Below, in pieces: positions 24,501-39,500 of a stretch of DNA of 64,000 nt. The position numbers and the translations under genes are program-made. The notes under the pieces were generated by a model. That model saw only the letters and a list, made by a program, of their open reading frames with translations, made no database searches and was not told the origin of the DNA. The stretch is from Echinarachnius parma (taxonomy: Eukaryota; Echinodermata; Echinoidea; Clypeasteroida; Echinarachniidae): assembly GCA_037951105.1 (NCBI GenBank), contig JBAMJV010001307.1:81645-145644 (forward strand), in the 5' to 3' direction. Within the stretch, counting starts at the first letter, position 1. Each line of letters begins with the position of its first letter.

Positions 24501-27500
24501 CAGAGTGACGGCAGCATCTTGACGGTTTTCTTGGCAATCTGCCGGGAGCTGAACTGGTTGAGATGCGAGAAGCCAACGTCTTTGTCCCACTTTGTCTGCA
24601 AACAGATGAACAACCAGAAAGGAATGTTGTTTTTTGGGGGTAATGAAGGGGTCAAAATTAGCAGAGGCCCACTGGCCCCACTGACCACCAAAAACGAGCT
24701 TGGGGCCACTCAAATTGTTAAATGTCAAATTGTTCTCGCCCGAATGGACAACCAAAATTGACATTATTTTGTCATGTTTTTCAATGCCTGGGGCCACTCA
24801 ATTCTGATTTAGGGCTAGCTAAGTTTAATTGCTGAAATGGATTTTTCTAGCGATAAAGGGATTTGGTAATTTTGTTGGCATGTGCAAAAAGTGATGAATG
24901 CTTGGTAAAATGTGTGGTTTTGTGATCTGATATGTCCTCTGAGTACTGTGTGAAAATTTCACATTTAATGGATGTTATATGGCCGAGTAATGAGCAAAAA
25001 TGCAAAGTGAAATTCACTAACTCATTGCACTGAATTTGTACAGGGTTATGACTATCCAGTGGATAGTTAAAAATCTGAACACTTCAATCGTTGATATCCT
25101 TTTAATGAAAGGGAAATTTGAAAAACCAAACCTGTTCCATGCTTCTATTGTTAATACTAATACAACAATGATGAGAGAACCTCTAGAGTTCCAAGTAAGT
25201 TTTGAGGATTTTGACACTGTTACTAGATCCCTTTAAAGGGATTTCCCTAAACTAACTTCCAATTTTCGCTTCTGCCCACAATGTATCACATGAATGTAAC
25301 ATACATTGTCTATATGTAGAGACACAACCCATAACATATACAGCTAAATCTCGGCTCAAACCACTGACTCATACTAACGTGACTGCTGCGCCCAATAAAC
25401 ATACAAAGAAACCAAAAAACCTGGCACATACATATAAATGTTTCAAGTATTGGAAATTTAAAAATACATGATATATAGGGCAATTACATGCTTGTTTCTC
25501 AATTTGTTTCATAGTAACAAAGAGAACACTCACGATTCAGTTGATTTGGGTGATTTTCTGGGACATTTCAGGGAAATTCTAAAACTGTTCTTGGCTTTAA
25601 ATATCAAGGTTGTCGGTTTGGTTCCTAATGGTGGTATAGCAAGGTGTTGTATTACTGAACGTGTCGTATTACCAGACGTGCAAATTCACATAGGAAAAAT
25701 ATTCTAATTTTGAAAGTTGAATTTGACAGTCGGCATTAATGGAGGATAATAAATGGACGTTCAGCAAAATTTTCCCATCATTTCCCGAAGAAAATAAGCG
25801 TCTTGCAGCGCGCATGTCAATGACATTCCCATGCAAAACAGGGATAATCGATCACGTTCAGTAAATCAACACAGAATATTGCGCGGGAAGAGGCTTCTTT
25901 TTTGGAAGGGTTTACAAGAAAGTTGATTTGGAGAAAAATGTGCAAATTCTGTAAGACCTTTTACAACAGATGTATTCTTTAAGAGTTTATGCAGCTGCTT
26001 GAATGTATAATTTCCACTTTTATTTGATGCATCTAATGTTTGTTTTGTGCGGTGAAACTAGTTGGTATCTGGTGGCAGTCTTATACATGTTCCCTTCAGC
26101 GATTTCAAGCAGTCCAACTAACATTGAGGAAGACATTCCTGGGTGTTTCACAAAGATCCTAAGTTGAAATTAACTCTAAGTTGGACTTATCTATTATAGA
26201 AAGCCATGTGTAGCCTTAGAATAAAATATGCATGTATTCAAAACCAAGAATGCAAGTATTTTAGACTGTCAAAAAATTTACATAAAAAACATGGAATCTC
26301 CTTGATAATAGAAAATATTGATGATTTGAATCAACATTTTATGCCTTTGAAAAAAGGACTTTTAGAATAATTTTTAAAAGAAACCAGTGGCTTTCCATAC
26401 ATTTTAAGTCCAACTTAGAGTTAAGTTCAACTTAGGATCTTTGTGAAACACCCCCCTGGTCTGTATTAAAGGCTAATAGTGCCTCAGCATTTTAAGCAGC
26501 CAAACTAACCTTGAGGAAGACATTTCTGGTCTGCAAGGCAGGTAAGGCGTGGTCCAACTTGCCCTTGAGGTCCGTCAGGAGAAACCTGAGCTCACTGGGC
26601 TGCAGCTGCAGCACGTGAACCTCCTGCAATCAAATCAGGAAACAAAGATTTCTCTTTCAGTCCAAAAGTGTGGTTTCATTTGTTCAGATTTTGGTGTCAC
26701 ATGCATTCAAAACGATTCACAGACCTAGCTTAATATATTTAACTTGTTCAGGACTGATTGATTTCGCTATAACATTCTATGTATCTAATAGCTCCAAGCC
26801 CGATTGTTTTGTTGGGACCAGTCCTGAAAAAGGTAGAGGGTCCTGAATTGATGAATCTTAGCAGAGCATCAAAATGGGGACAGAAATAGTCTTCATCTCT
26901 GAATTAAGAATAGCTTTTTGACACCAAGCTACTACCCGAGTTGAAATAGATTCAGAAGTCCATTTCTCGGGTTATTAGAAGACTCTTCTCTTGTCCATAA
27001 TAAATATGACCATTATCAATAATTGGTAGAGCATCAATAATGGTGAAAATCTAACATGCCTTTGTATTCATCTCCGAGTCAACAATGGCCCTTGAGACCG
27101 GTCCACAGCCAAGGACCGAGAAGATATCTAATTCCAAATCTTGGTAGAAGATGCCGGATCTGTCCAGGGGGGTGTTGCATAAAGAGTCGGGAATTAATCG
27201 CAAGTCAGAAAATGTGCCTAAATGCGCAAATCTGATTGGCTCAAGTGCGCATGTTTTCTGACTTGCGATCAATCGCAACTCTTCATACAACACCCCCCCC
27301 CCCCCCCCCCCGGTATATAATAATTATAGAATGATTGATCATTATCAATACTGATATAAGGTAGAGCATCAATAATTGATGTCACAAGGTGAAAATTGAA
27401 CCAGTAGATACCTTTGTGTTCATCTCCGAGTCAAGAATGGCCTTCGAGACCAGACCACAGCCAAGGACCGAGAAGACCTCAAAGTCCAGTTCTCGGAAGA

Positions 27501-30500
27501 GGACTCTGGACTTGTCCCAGTCGAGGCCAGCTTCCGTAGTTCCCTGTTTCTGGTCCTTCTCCGATGGCCCAGAGTTCTCCTTGTCCCCCTGGGTGGTGTA
27601 GTCATACACGGTCAGATCTGCTTTATCAGGGCTGGTATCGACTTCAACCGCCTTTTTCTTACTACAAAAGAGAACAGAGCAGGGTAAAGCTAATTGTATA
27701 TTTTGTCTCATAGTCAGTCAGATCTGCTTTATCCGGGCTGGTATCAGCTTCAACTGCCTTTTTCTCACTGCAAGAGTGCAACAAGTAATGTTTTACCTTA
27801 TTTTCAGTTAACTATTTAAAAGCATTCATTATATTGTATGGATGCAAATAGTCATTAAGGTCTGATTTAATACGACTATGACATAGACTGCCTTTTAAAG
27901 AACTATCCCTAATATGTAACAATATTAAATACTGTCATTGAGGGGTCCTTTAATTGGACATTTCATGTCACCTATCCACCAGTGACAACGAACATGTCTA
28001 AGCAACAACCAATGAAATCATGTGAAATAGGCAAAGGAAGCGTTGTAGAACTATATACGTACATGTATGTGTTGCAAGCCTTTATTACACACACAATCAT
28101 CGAGTATAGCTTGCAACCCTACCCCACTTCCGAGTAAGACATTATATGTATAAATCCATATATTCATAGAGATATTTAATGAATATTCATGACAAACGTG
28201 CTGCATTGTATTAGGGCAATACTGGGTTGTTATAGGTGTCCAAACATCAGATGGTTTACATCAGAACACAAAGACCTGGGCCCATATTCATAAAACCCTG
28301 CAAGCTTAATAGTTCCATGCCAAGTGCATTTCAAATTGTACAGTTTAGTGTGCTACTGTACAAACAGTTTTGCTAGTCCCCAACTAGGGTAAGCTGGTTT
28401 ATCCTTAGTTACCTACTATTAAGTTGACCCTAGTTAACGATTAAAATATTGTGTGTTTAATACATAGCCACATCATCCAATAGACATATAGCATAAAACT
28501 AAGCTAGCTGGCTATGTAACATTGTCCAAATCCTCAAAACCCAATTAGAATTCTAGCGGTTCCCTCATACCTTGTTGTATTCATATTAACAATAAAAGCA
28601 TGGGACAGAATTTGGTTTTTCACATTTCCCTTTCATTGAAAAGATATTTATGATTGAAGTGTTCAGATGTTAAATTATCCACTGGATCGTCAAAACCGTG
28701 TACAAAGTGAGTGCAGTGAATAGTGAATATCACTTTGCATTTTTGCTCATTTCTCGGCGATACATGTATAACGTCCATTTAACTTGAGATTTTCACACAA
28801 CACCCAGTGGACATATCAGATAACAACAATATACATTGTATCAATGTTTGCACATGTCAACAAAGTTACTAGATCCCTTTAAGAGTGGTAGTGTTTGTTT
28901 ACCTCTTCTTGCTGTCTTTCTTGCTTGTTTTCTGCGCCTTGAGTCCAGTGCTCACGGGCTGCTCACAGTCAAAGTTGGCTGGGGGCGGCACAAACCCAGG
29001 GGTGGCTGCAGCAATCAATTAGATTTTTAAACAGAATGAAGCAAACTCAACACTTTTCATGCAATCAATATCCTATTCTTCAAGTAAAAAGCTTTGAAAA
29101 GCTTATCAATGAATCAGGCAGTGAAAACAATACACAGGGCTTAGGGCGAATTTGTCCCCGAAATGCCAAAAAGAGCCCCCGAAATTCATAAAAGAGTTGC
29201 CGTAAATTTGCATAGATTTCAATGCAAAACAAATTTTAGAGTGTTATTTTCATGCAAGCAAGCTTGAAAAGTAGCCCCCGAAAAATAAATATTAATTTTT
29301 CCCTGGACACTAGTTCTTCCTGATGATATTAGTATATGATTAAAGTCTCAAATATAATTTCCAGAAAAACATTATAAAGTTGAAAAGATCACTCCCTTTG
29401 CATAGAGGAACCTTAAATTGTTTCTGTATTTCATAACTCTATGGGGATTGCAAAATCTAGTAGGGAACAGGTTAAGGCCGAGTTAAACACAACAATGAAT
29501 AATGATAACTAACCTTCAATGCATGCATCAATGAGGGTCTGTAGATGGGTGATCTGCTGTAGTCTCCCGAGGACCTTCCCCCTCATCTCTGGGTCTTGGA
29601 GGGTGGCAAATCCATTGATGGCCTGGCAACACAAAGGGAAAAACAAAACAACTTTTGTGTAGGTTAAACCGCTGGAATCAGTTAGATTTTTAGACTCTTA
29701 GACCCCAGTTCAAGGTGCATACTGTGTACATCTCCTAGTTCACACATCATCAATGGTGGAAGGGTTACACTTAATTATTGTACTTATTTGTATTAACCAA
29801 CTCCTAAAAATCTAGCTGGGATTATAGAAGGCATATTTTCCTCCTTAGCAAATTAGAGGACACCAAAGGGGCAACATCAGTTGACACACTATTCTGTTGT
29901 ACAATTGCTTCTTTGTATAATTATTAACACATTTTCATTTACCTCTCTAAACCAGTTGAGGCACATGACGAGGTTCGTACAGAGCAGTTCCTTGTCTTGC
30001 TGCGAGAGAGAGTGGATTTCCTCCACAACCTCTTCTTTGGCAGATTACAGAGGACATCCAAGGAGCGCATCAGTTAGACATTATTCAGTTTGATCATTAT
30101 TTTAATTTGATTAACTCCTTGAGTGTCAAGCTTACATTTTTGCGAGTTACAATACACACAAATGCCATAGAGCATCGAAATCCCTGGCACGTTAAGGGTT
30201 AAAACTCATTCACCTCTCTAAACCAGTTGAGGCACATGAGGAGGTTCATGCAGAGCAGTTCCTTGTCTTGCTGCGAGAGAGAGTTGATTTCCTCCACAAC
30301 ATCTTCTTTGGTGGAGTACAGAGGACATCCAAGGAGCGCATCAGCTAGACATTATTCAATTGGACCATTATTATAATTTTTATTAAAACTCATTTACCTC
30401 TCTAAACCAGTTGAGGCACATGAGGAGGTTCGTACAGAGCAGTTCCTTGTCTTGCTGCGATAGAGAGTGGACTTCCTCCACAACTTCCTCCTTGGAGGAG

Positions 30501-33500
30501 TACAGAGGACATCCAAGGAGTGCATCGATGCCTTCCAGACTGCCTTCATGCTGAGCCTGCTCACACACTCGCAGCAGACGAAAGTGGGGTGCTAGACAGG
30601 TTGCCACGCCAAATCTGGAGGGGAAGAAATACAAAAAATAAGGGTAGTTTGGTAATAAGGGCCTTGGAAACACAAGGTAAAACACTAACAAATACAGAAG
30701 TAAAAGGTGCTAAGTGTGTTGCTGTACAATAACTGTAAAATGTTTCCACTGATGAAGATATTTTGCTTCTTGCATATTATATAGAAAATGCCCAGATGCT
30801 GTATCAGAGCAAATATTAGAATAACATCAACAATAGAGTACAAGTAGAAAGGGCGTCCAAGGAGCGCATCGATGCCTTCCAGACTCCCATCATGCTGAGC
30901 CTGCTCACACACTCGCAGCAGACGAAAGTGGGGTGCTAGACAAGTTGCCACGCCAAATCTGATATGGAAAATGAGGAAGTAAGGTCACAATAATATGTAC
31001 AATAAGGAAGTTTTTAACTAATTGTTTGATTTGGTTAAAGGGATAGTTGAGTTTTGGTATAGAGGGCGCTACACAAAATACATTTTTTGTGAGATAATGA
31101 AAAACTGAGGGTCAAATTCGAAAGAGCGTAATATTTTAATGACAGAATAAACTTTATTTGATCAAAATTGGTTTACAAATGGCTGAAATATCCATAAATA
31201 TAACCATTTGTAATAAATGTGGGGCCCCACAATTATTAGAGAATTTTGAACCAGCCGTAAATTTTTTTTTTCAAATGCTTCCTCTTTTCAAAAATGTACA
31301 AAAGAGGTTTTTAAATAGTTGTTGATTATGTCTCTATCGAATCACTATTTCAACAAAACATCACATGCACAATATTTCATTTAAAATGGATGAAACCAAT
31401 GAGTTTTGAGAAAGTGCCCTCTTGAGTTTTAACAGCTCTTTTTTAATGATAACAGGCTTTTTACTTAGTCATTTGTAATTTGTTATCCCTATCGAGCATG
31501 GTGGAGTTATAACTATTAGTTTTTAATTTAATGGTGCAAGTTTTGGCTCCTAAAATTCAGTTTGACCAAAACTGTACTCTCTTTACCAGAACTCAACTAT
31601 CCCTTTAAGACATTATCAACCAGTATAGTAGTCTCCTGAAAATGGGGTAACAATTAAAAGAGAGTACTCCTCTGAAAGGGTAGGATTTGATCAAACGTTT
31701 CTTATCTATGACGTCTGAAGCTCTACTTATACCTGCTGTATTCTTTTACAAGTTATTTTCCTGACATTAAGACATGATGTCTTGTCAAAATGCTACCCAT
31801 AGAGCTACTACGTGATGTATGTCAGTTTGGCAAGAATTGGACAAACCTGTTTTAACCCGTTCCCTTTGAGATTCTGAAATCTCCATAGACTTTGTACATA
31901 ACCCACCCGGTTCCCGTAGTCAATGGGTTAATACCTTTCTTTGGACTGTGTGCTCGCACTAGTCTTGGCATCAGACTTTGCCTTGTCCTTGGCAGCTTTA
32001 CAGACCTTCCGAGATTCTGAAATCTCCATAGACTTTGTACATAACCCACCCGGTTCCCGTAGTCAATGGGTTAATACCTTTCTTTGGCATCTTTCTTAGT
32101 CTTGGCATCAGACTTTGCCTTGTCCTTGGCAGCTTTACAGACCAGCGGCAGAAGGTTGATGGCCACACTCCCTTGAGATTCGTCCCCTTCCAAGCTGTAC
32201 AGCTCACCCATTGGCAAACCACAGGGGCTACAGGTCAAAGGTCAAAGGTCAAAAGATCATACCATTTTCCTAAAAACATACAAGTATTAAAATGATCAAA
32301 CCCACTGAGATTCTTCTTCTTGCAAGCTGTACAGCTCACCCATTGACAAATCACAGGGGTGGAAGGTCAAAGGTCAAAGGTCAGAAAATCATACCATTTG
32401 CCTAAAAACAAACAAGTATTAAAGCGATTACAATTTCAAATGGTCACACCCCCTGAGATTCTTTCCCTTGCAAGATGTACAGCTAATCCATTGGCAAACC
32501 ACAGGGGATGCATGTCATAGGTCAAACGTTAGAAGGTTGAATCTTTTGCAGTAGAATACACAAGTAAATTGTACATATTTATTTAATATTTATTTAATAT
32601 GCTCTTGGATAAAATTGGCAAATTATGGAACTAGTATGTTACACATGTAGTAAACATCCATCATAATCATGTATGACAATAATTGCCGTCATCTGAATCA
32701 TCATCACCATCACCATTACCATCATCATCATCATCATTAGCAGCAGCAGCAGCGTCAACATAAAAATCATCCATTATTTATATCATTCATTCTGCTCATC
32801 ATTAATGATCTTACCTGCTGGAAGTATCAGGCCCAACGTCCACGATGAAATCATGCTGAAATTCATCCATGACACTTTCACCAATAGTTTCCTATTGAGA
32901 TAAACAAAAACATGTATTTATGGCATTTATTTACTCATTTAGGACTACATATTCATACAGAGTAGTCTATAAATTTGTAGGCATTAACAACTTGATTTTG
33001 TATAAAATTTCACATACAGTTTTATGTATGTTTTACATATGTTTTTGTAGTTGATGATTCTTGTGATGATTGAATAAAGAAGATAATGATGCTGCTTTTG
33101 TATAGCGCATAACACATTGCAATAATAATAATAATAATATATTACATTTATATAGCGCTTAATACAATGTTTCTAAGCGCATTATTATTACCAGTTGCAC
33201 GTTCCTATGGGATTGTATCCCCTTATCCACTATCACTATCACTTTCAAATTACAATGTACAATGTACATTGTATGTATTCATATAGATTATTTTAATTGT
33301 ATATCGTAATGTTACTGTGGGAAAATCATCACTATCATCGTCGTGACATTCACATTGCTGTGTTCACTTTTATATTTTGTATTAAAAAGTCATAATTAAT
33401 CAATTTTTAAAAGTAGTATTTTGGGATAATCTATTAGATTGTTCTAATGGATCATTCATACTTTGGATGGAGCTTCCTCATCTGAATGATGTTGACCATT

Positions 33501-36500
33501 TCGTCAAAAGTCAAAGAAGAGGGCAGTTGCATCAGACGAATTTCTTGCTGCTGGATTTGACCAAGTCCAGTAGCCCAAATACTAAATAATATTTGTTAAA
33601 TGAAAATTAAATTGCTCCTGACCAGCGTATCATAAAAACTAACCAGTAATTTTGGATGGAGTTTCCTCATCTGTACAATGTTGGCCAGTTCGTCAAAGAA
33701 GAGGGCGGCTGCATCGGGCGATTTCTTGCTGCTGGATTTGACCAAGTCCAGTAGCCCTAGTACCTGTCTGAAAGCATCTTGACTCATCGGCGCAACGCTC
33801 CCCGACTCGGACCTGGGAGCACATTTAAATTTACACAAATATGTATGTCACTCAGGCAACTTTCTGCAACTCATTTTGTGCAGAAATTTGCTTTTTAAAG
33901 TGAAAATGGGTATTCATTTTGTATACATCATCAAAATTTGACAAGACCATAAATATACAAAAATATTTACATTTTTTACAAGATTGTGTATCAAATGAAA
34001 AAACTTTTCATAATTGGTATGAAAATCTCAATGGTCATTTTTGCCATCAAGAGCCTGGTTTAGCCAGAGGCGGTCACATATAAATGGAATGTATAAATGA
34101 AGAAAAATGAGCAAAGAAAACTGGGCTTTGCCAGGAATTAAACCCGAGACCTCCTGATTGCTAGACCAGTGCTCTAACCATCGAGCCACAAAGACCCTTG
34201 AATGGAGGTGGTATTTCCCCAACCCTTTTTCAGTGCTCGTGCTGGTCAGGCTATGTATATGACGTTTGATGCGGTACAGTTGGAAAACATGGGCCGCCTC
34301 CAGTGTTCTGTCAAAAACAAGATCATAGCGGCTTCAAAAACATGGATTTCCATTATTAATGATACCCACTAGCAAATTAACCTCTTCCCTACGAGTTTCT
34401 GAAGTCCCCATAGACTTTGTACACGACCCACCCGGTTCCCGTAACACATAACCCACCCGGTTCCCATAGTCAAGGGGTTAACGACAAGAAGTGGTGGAAT
34501 AATGCACTTATCAGTAAACAGTAAGCGAAAAATGCCAGCATTTGGCTCCTCTTATAATCGTTTGTCAGTTCAGATTGAATCATCTAGTGTGTGGTGGGTT
34601 TGAAGATGCGTGTAATTACACCTACCTGTTGGCTGCGATGTTCTGAAGAACCATCAGTGAGGCGACCCACGCCTACTCTCCTGTACTTGAGGCTATTGCT
34701 GGTCAGGTTCTTGCGGACTATGATGTGGAGCTCGTCCTGAAATTTTAAAAAAAACACACACATTTTCATCAGTTGAGAAAGAGAAGGGATGATAACCATG
34801 ATAATCATGTTAAAGTTTTGGGGTCTTGTATAAACTCAATTTAGTTCTCAATTTAGCTCTCTTTACTTCCAAAATTATAAATAATCATCTTGGATTTATA
34901 TGGGTTGCCATGGAGATATGTCGAATTAAGTATCATAAATGCTTTTGTTGCCCCGCAAAACCTTGGAAAAGTGGTTTTACTCGTAATTTTTAGTTTTCGG
35001 GTTCACAATATATACGATTTTACTTGATTTATGGGAATATGCAAATTAGGTGAAAAACCTAATTATGCTAATTATATGCATTGCTGATTGTTGCCAAGGT
35101 GGCAACAAAGCTGAAATATCTTTAATACATATGTAGAACATGATTGAAAAATAATATCCTGTACTTTTTGTTTATTAATGGCCTTCAGCCACCAAAAACC
35201 AATCATATTCATAAATATGCAAATTAGGGGCAGCCATATTGGATTTCAGGGTGTTGCCCATATGGCACACGCAAATAAGCATCGGAAATGGATTCCTTAC
35301 CCCAAAACACCTTTAAATAATAGTTTTCATTATGTTTGCTCTATTCCTAGATAGCAAATGACCTCTGACCTTATTTCAGAAAAATGCAAATTAGCTCATT
35401 ATCTTTATAATGCTTATAAAAAAAATTGCTCAATGTTGCCGAGGTGGCAACAAAGCTGAATTTTCTCTATAAACCCAATTAGAACATAAATAGCAAAAAA
35501 AAACATTGTACATTGTGTCTACTGGACTAAGAGTACAAAGTCCATAATGCAACTCATATTGAAGACTAATGCCCGCCGTGAAAATCCACTCGAATTCCCT
35601 CGCCTTGCCAAGTCTGCCTATACTCTTGTTTCCGTAGATCCACCGGGCGTACAGATGCACCGGGTTTATACGCGTATATGGGGGAAAGGTGTATACAGAG
35701 TATAGAACCTAGACTAATGGGAACCTGGTGAGTCCTATATCAGGGCTCTGCACTAACATTTTTTTTCTACTGGCCCATTCGGGCAAGTAAATTCTTAATT
35801 TTTTGAATTTTTAACAAGAAATTGTTTCTGGCCAGAAAAAAATAATTGAAAATATTAAAAATTCTTCTTTTAGAAAAAGGTTCAGAATGCCTACATGTAT
35901 ATGTCAAGTTGTGATTGAGTTGCAGGCACATGATGCTAGCTAGCTACACATGCATGCACAGGAGGTTTTGGGCTTTAATTGGGCTTGTTTCCAGCCGTCA
36001 TGATGATTGCCTACATATAGATTATGCACAACTGCTTGCAGGAAAATAGCACAGAATTGAATAAAAATTGCCCAAATACGAAACTTGCGCTTGGCACATT
36101 CAGAATAACATTTTCTCTCATAGTTGAAACAGAAATGCGAGTCGCCCAATCGGGCCACTAAAATTATTCATTTAAAAAAAATTTGCTGGCCCGACATCAA
36201 ATTTTACTGGCCCCGGGCCATCGGGCTAGTGAGAGTGTCATGTTCTGCCTAAATTTGGAGATTGCACAAAGTAGTGAACAGGCTAATGAAAAAGAACAAT
36301 TAATACACTGTAATGTGTAAAATGTGTAAAGTAAGACAAATTTCTTCTGCTTTTACTGTCAAACATGGGTAACCAAAATTGCTATCCCGGAACCGTCCCC
36401 ATTCCTGTCTCGGTGGCTATTAAAGACCACCAAGATTTGTTCCAGTTCTAGGATCAGATGACAACATTAACCCCATCAAACGGCAATCCAATCTTGCCCA

Positions 36501-39500
36501 AACAACCGTTTTCATATTTACGTACCTGTAGTGTTGAGACGGTCCCAGAGCCCTTGTAGGCCAGCGCTGATAGGACAAAGAAGAGCTTCTTTACTTGGCC
36601 CATGGTCAGATTATCCAGATAGTCCAGAACGCCCTGCAACCAGACAAACATAATATCCAATACAATCAATTGATATTGGTTTGAATTGATCACTGTTTTT
36701 ACAACCCAAACATTACAATATGAAAAACAGGCTATCACTGATAAAACAAAGAAAAGCTTCTCCACTTGGCCCATGGTTAGATTATCCAGATAGTCTAGAA
36801 CACCCTGCAACCAGACAAACATAATATCCAGTAAAACAATTATTTGACATATTAATTCAATTTCTTTACAAATTTGTAAACTATAATTAGGCAAACTGGG
36901 CCATCACTGATAAGACAAAGAAAAGCTACTTCACTTAACCCATGGTCAGATTATGTAGAGAGTCAAGAACATATCCAATGAAAAAGATTCATATTGGATG
37001 CAATTATTCAATGTTTTTACAACTCGTAAACTATAATAAGGAAAACATGTCAAGAAAAACACAGGAACAGGAGTTGAGGAACAATAGAATGAAAATGTGG
37101 GAGAGGTCGTCCACCGATATCCTTGGACTGATGATGTAAAGAGAGTGTCTGGAGAAGGGATGAAGTTTGCAACACACTTGGTAGAAGATAGAGATGCATG
37201 GCGTGCTATTGTGGAAGACCACAGCAGCACTCTACAGCGCCACCTGAACTTGATGATGATTATGATTCTTCTTCATTGCTGCTACTTCAATATGTGATAA
37301 TTGTGATAATTGTATTCAATACACTAATAATAAGAAAACAATGTTTATCAATTATATACATGTACCACTGCCATATTATGCATTCATTTGTGCTAGCATT
37401 AATAACTCCTAATGTGCCAAGCTCGCATTTTTGCGAGTTACAATGCACACAAATGCCATAGAGCATTAAAATCCCTGGCACGTTAAGAGTTAATGACAAG
37501 TAAATATAAACTGACTTTCAACAACTGACCTCATTTCTTCTATACTTTTAGAATTTCAAGTCAAATTAATAAAGCTATACTAGAGGAATAATATGAAATA
37601 CCTTGACAAATATGGCGAAAGGAGCCAGGTCGTTTGCGTGGGTGGTTGCTAGGGACGACAGGATATCCAGGGCGCAGTCTATTTCAGCGGGGTGGCTGCT
37701 GCCGATGTGAGTCACTAACGCGCTGATGATCTCCTATGGAGAAAATACATTGTCAAGCAACAGCTCCTTTATCTTTATCATAGCACAGCACAAAGTTAAC
37801 AAGTTACCATTTTTCTTACTAGACATCTGGAAATAGAAGAAGTTTTTTGTACTTTTCATTCATATTATATATTTCTGGTCAGTTTCTCTATATGTTTGAA
37901 TTTATCATACAAAAAAGCTGCATCACTTCAGTGATCCCTCGCATATATCCCCAAGTTGATTTCTATCCTTCGGGTTTATGTCAGGTTTATAATAGCTTCT
38001 GACCACACTAGCAATGAAAACTAAGGGGTTTCAGGGACGAACGCCGTACTAGGGTTTTCTATAGCTCAGTCGGTAAGAGCACCGGTCTAGCAATCCGGAG
38101 GTCTCAGGTTCGAATCCCGTTGGAATCCCATTTTCTTTGCTCTTTTTCATTCATATTAATAAAGTCAGTGACAATGGCCAAAGGTACTGTTGCAAGACTT
38201 GTAAGTTCTTTTGTAGGCTGGAATTCACAAAGAAGATGTTCATAAATCAATGGTTTAAAACTATGAAGTGCTGTTTGTAGACAAGTTGAAAGTGGAAGTC
38301 ACATATGCTTATTTCTATAAAATGAAACAAACGTTGGTCCTTTTTATCAAACCAGCACCACCAAATCAAATTCCCTGTCTGAAAACATAGATCTTGATTT
38401 GGCATCTTTAACAAAATGTGTAGCCTCAACACTGTTAAAAAGTAAAAAGTGCACATTCATTATCCATCAGTTTAAAAATGGCACTCCATAGATTTAAACA
38501 ATGGTTTACAATGGCATCTTGCAATAGATGGAGTTGGCACAATATCTATAAAGTTCTCTATATTTAGTATTATTATTATTATTTACATAAAATCGCCTTT
38601 GTGAACTACAGCTATGATGTGCAGAGTGACTTGCTCACCTGCCTACAGTGCATGTCGAAAGCCAGAAATGCTTTGGTGTAGATGGCTACGCCGAACTGAC
38701 AGACCTGTTGTTCACTGGACCTCAACATCTTCTCGGCAATTCCAAGGAGGGCAGGTAAGTGGTCTCTCAGAACCTAGAGGGAAATAACAAGATTAATTAA
38801 CATATACAATTACTTATTAAACATCTACATGAAACTGACCCAGTACCTAGAAGATATCGCAACTTTCATAGATTCAATTCATGTAAAACAACATTCCAAT
38901 TGTAAATGAGTTAAAGCCAAATGACAGCATTGGGAAACGCCTCACACTAAAATCATGAAATGTACGCTTTTATCACTGACCATATAAAAGAATATATATT
39001 TTGTACTCATATATGTGGGTTAGAAGAAATTTGGCCAAGAAACTGCCTAATAATTGATATATTTGCAAATTAAAAAAAATCTCTGGTAAAAGATTGATAT
39101 TGCTGACGGTTATTTGAAATGTTCATCTGCACATTATATGCAAAGCACATGCAAACCCCGCCACGCATGGCAGATCAGCTAGCCGATCGGCTAGGTACAA
39201 GACTTGTCACCGGGGAAGATGGGCGGAACAAGCTGTGAACTTTTTGCCCAAAATAATTGGCGGCGCATGGAACTTTCCTTAATATATTTCCGCATTTTAC
39301 GATGTTATGGTTCATATTTTAGCACATAAACCCTCTTTTATACTACATGTATTTCAACCATGTCGATCAATTTGTTTGGCCAATAGAGTGGATTTCCGTC
39401 ATTTTCCCAATACTGATCTATGGCTTTAAAAACAAACCTGCGGGTGAGATGCAAAGGTTGCCTGCAGAAGCTCTTTGCTGAAGTGGCCCCGCCGGATCTT

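Noticed and set aside
38050-38130. Functional tRNA-Ala(AGC) gene
   Set aside because: A and B boxes and an anticodon stem are present, but the acceptor stem does not pair, and several related copies share a non-tRNA tail, so it is a SINE.
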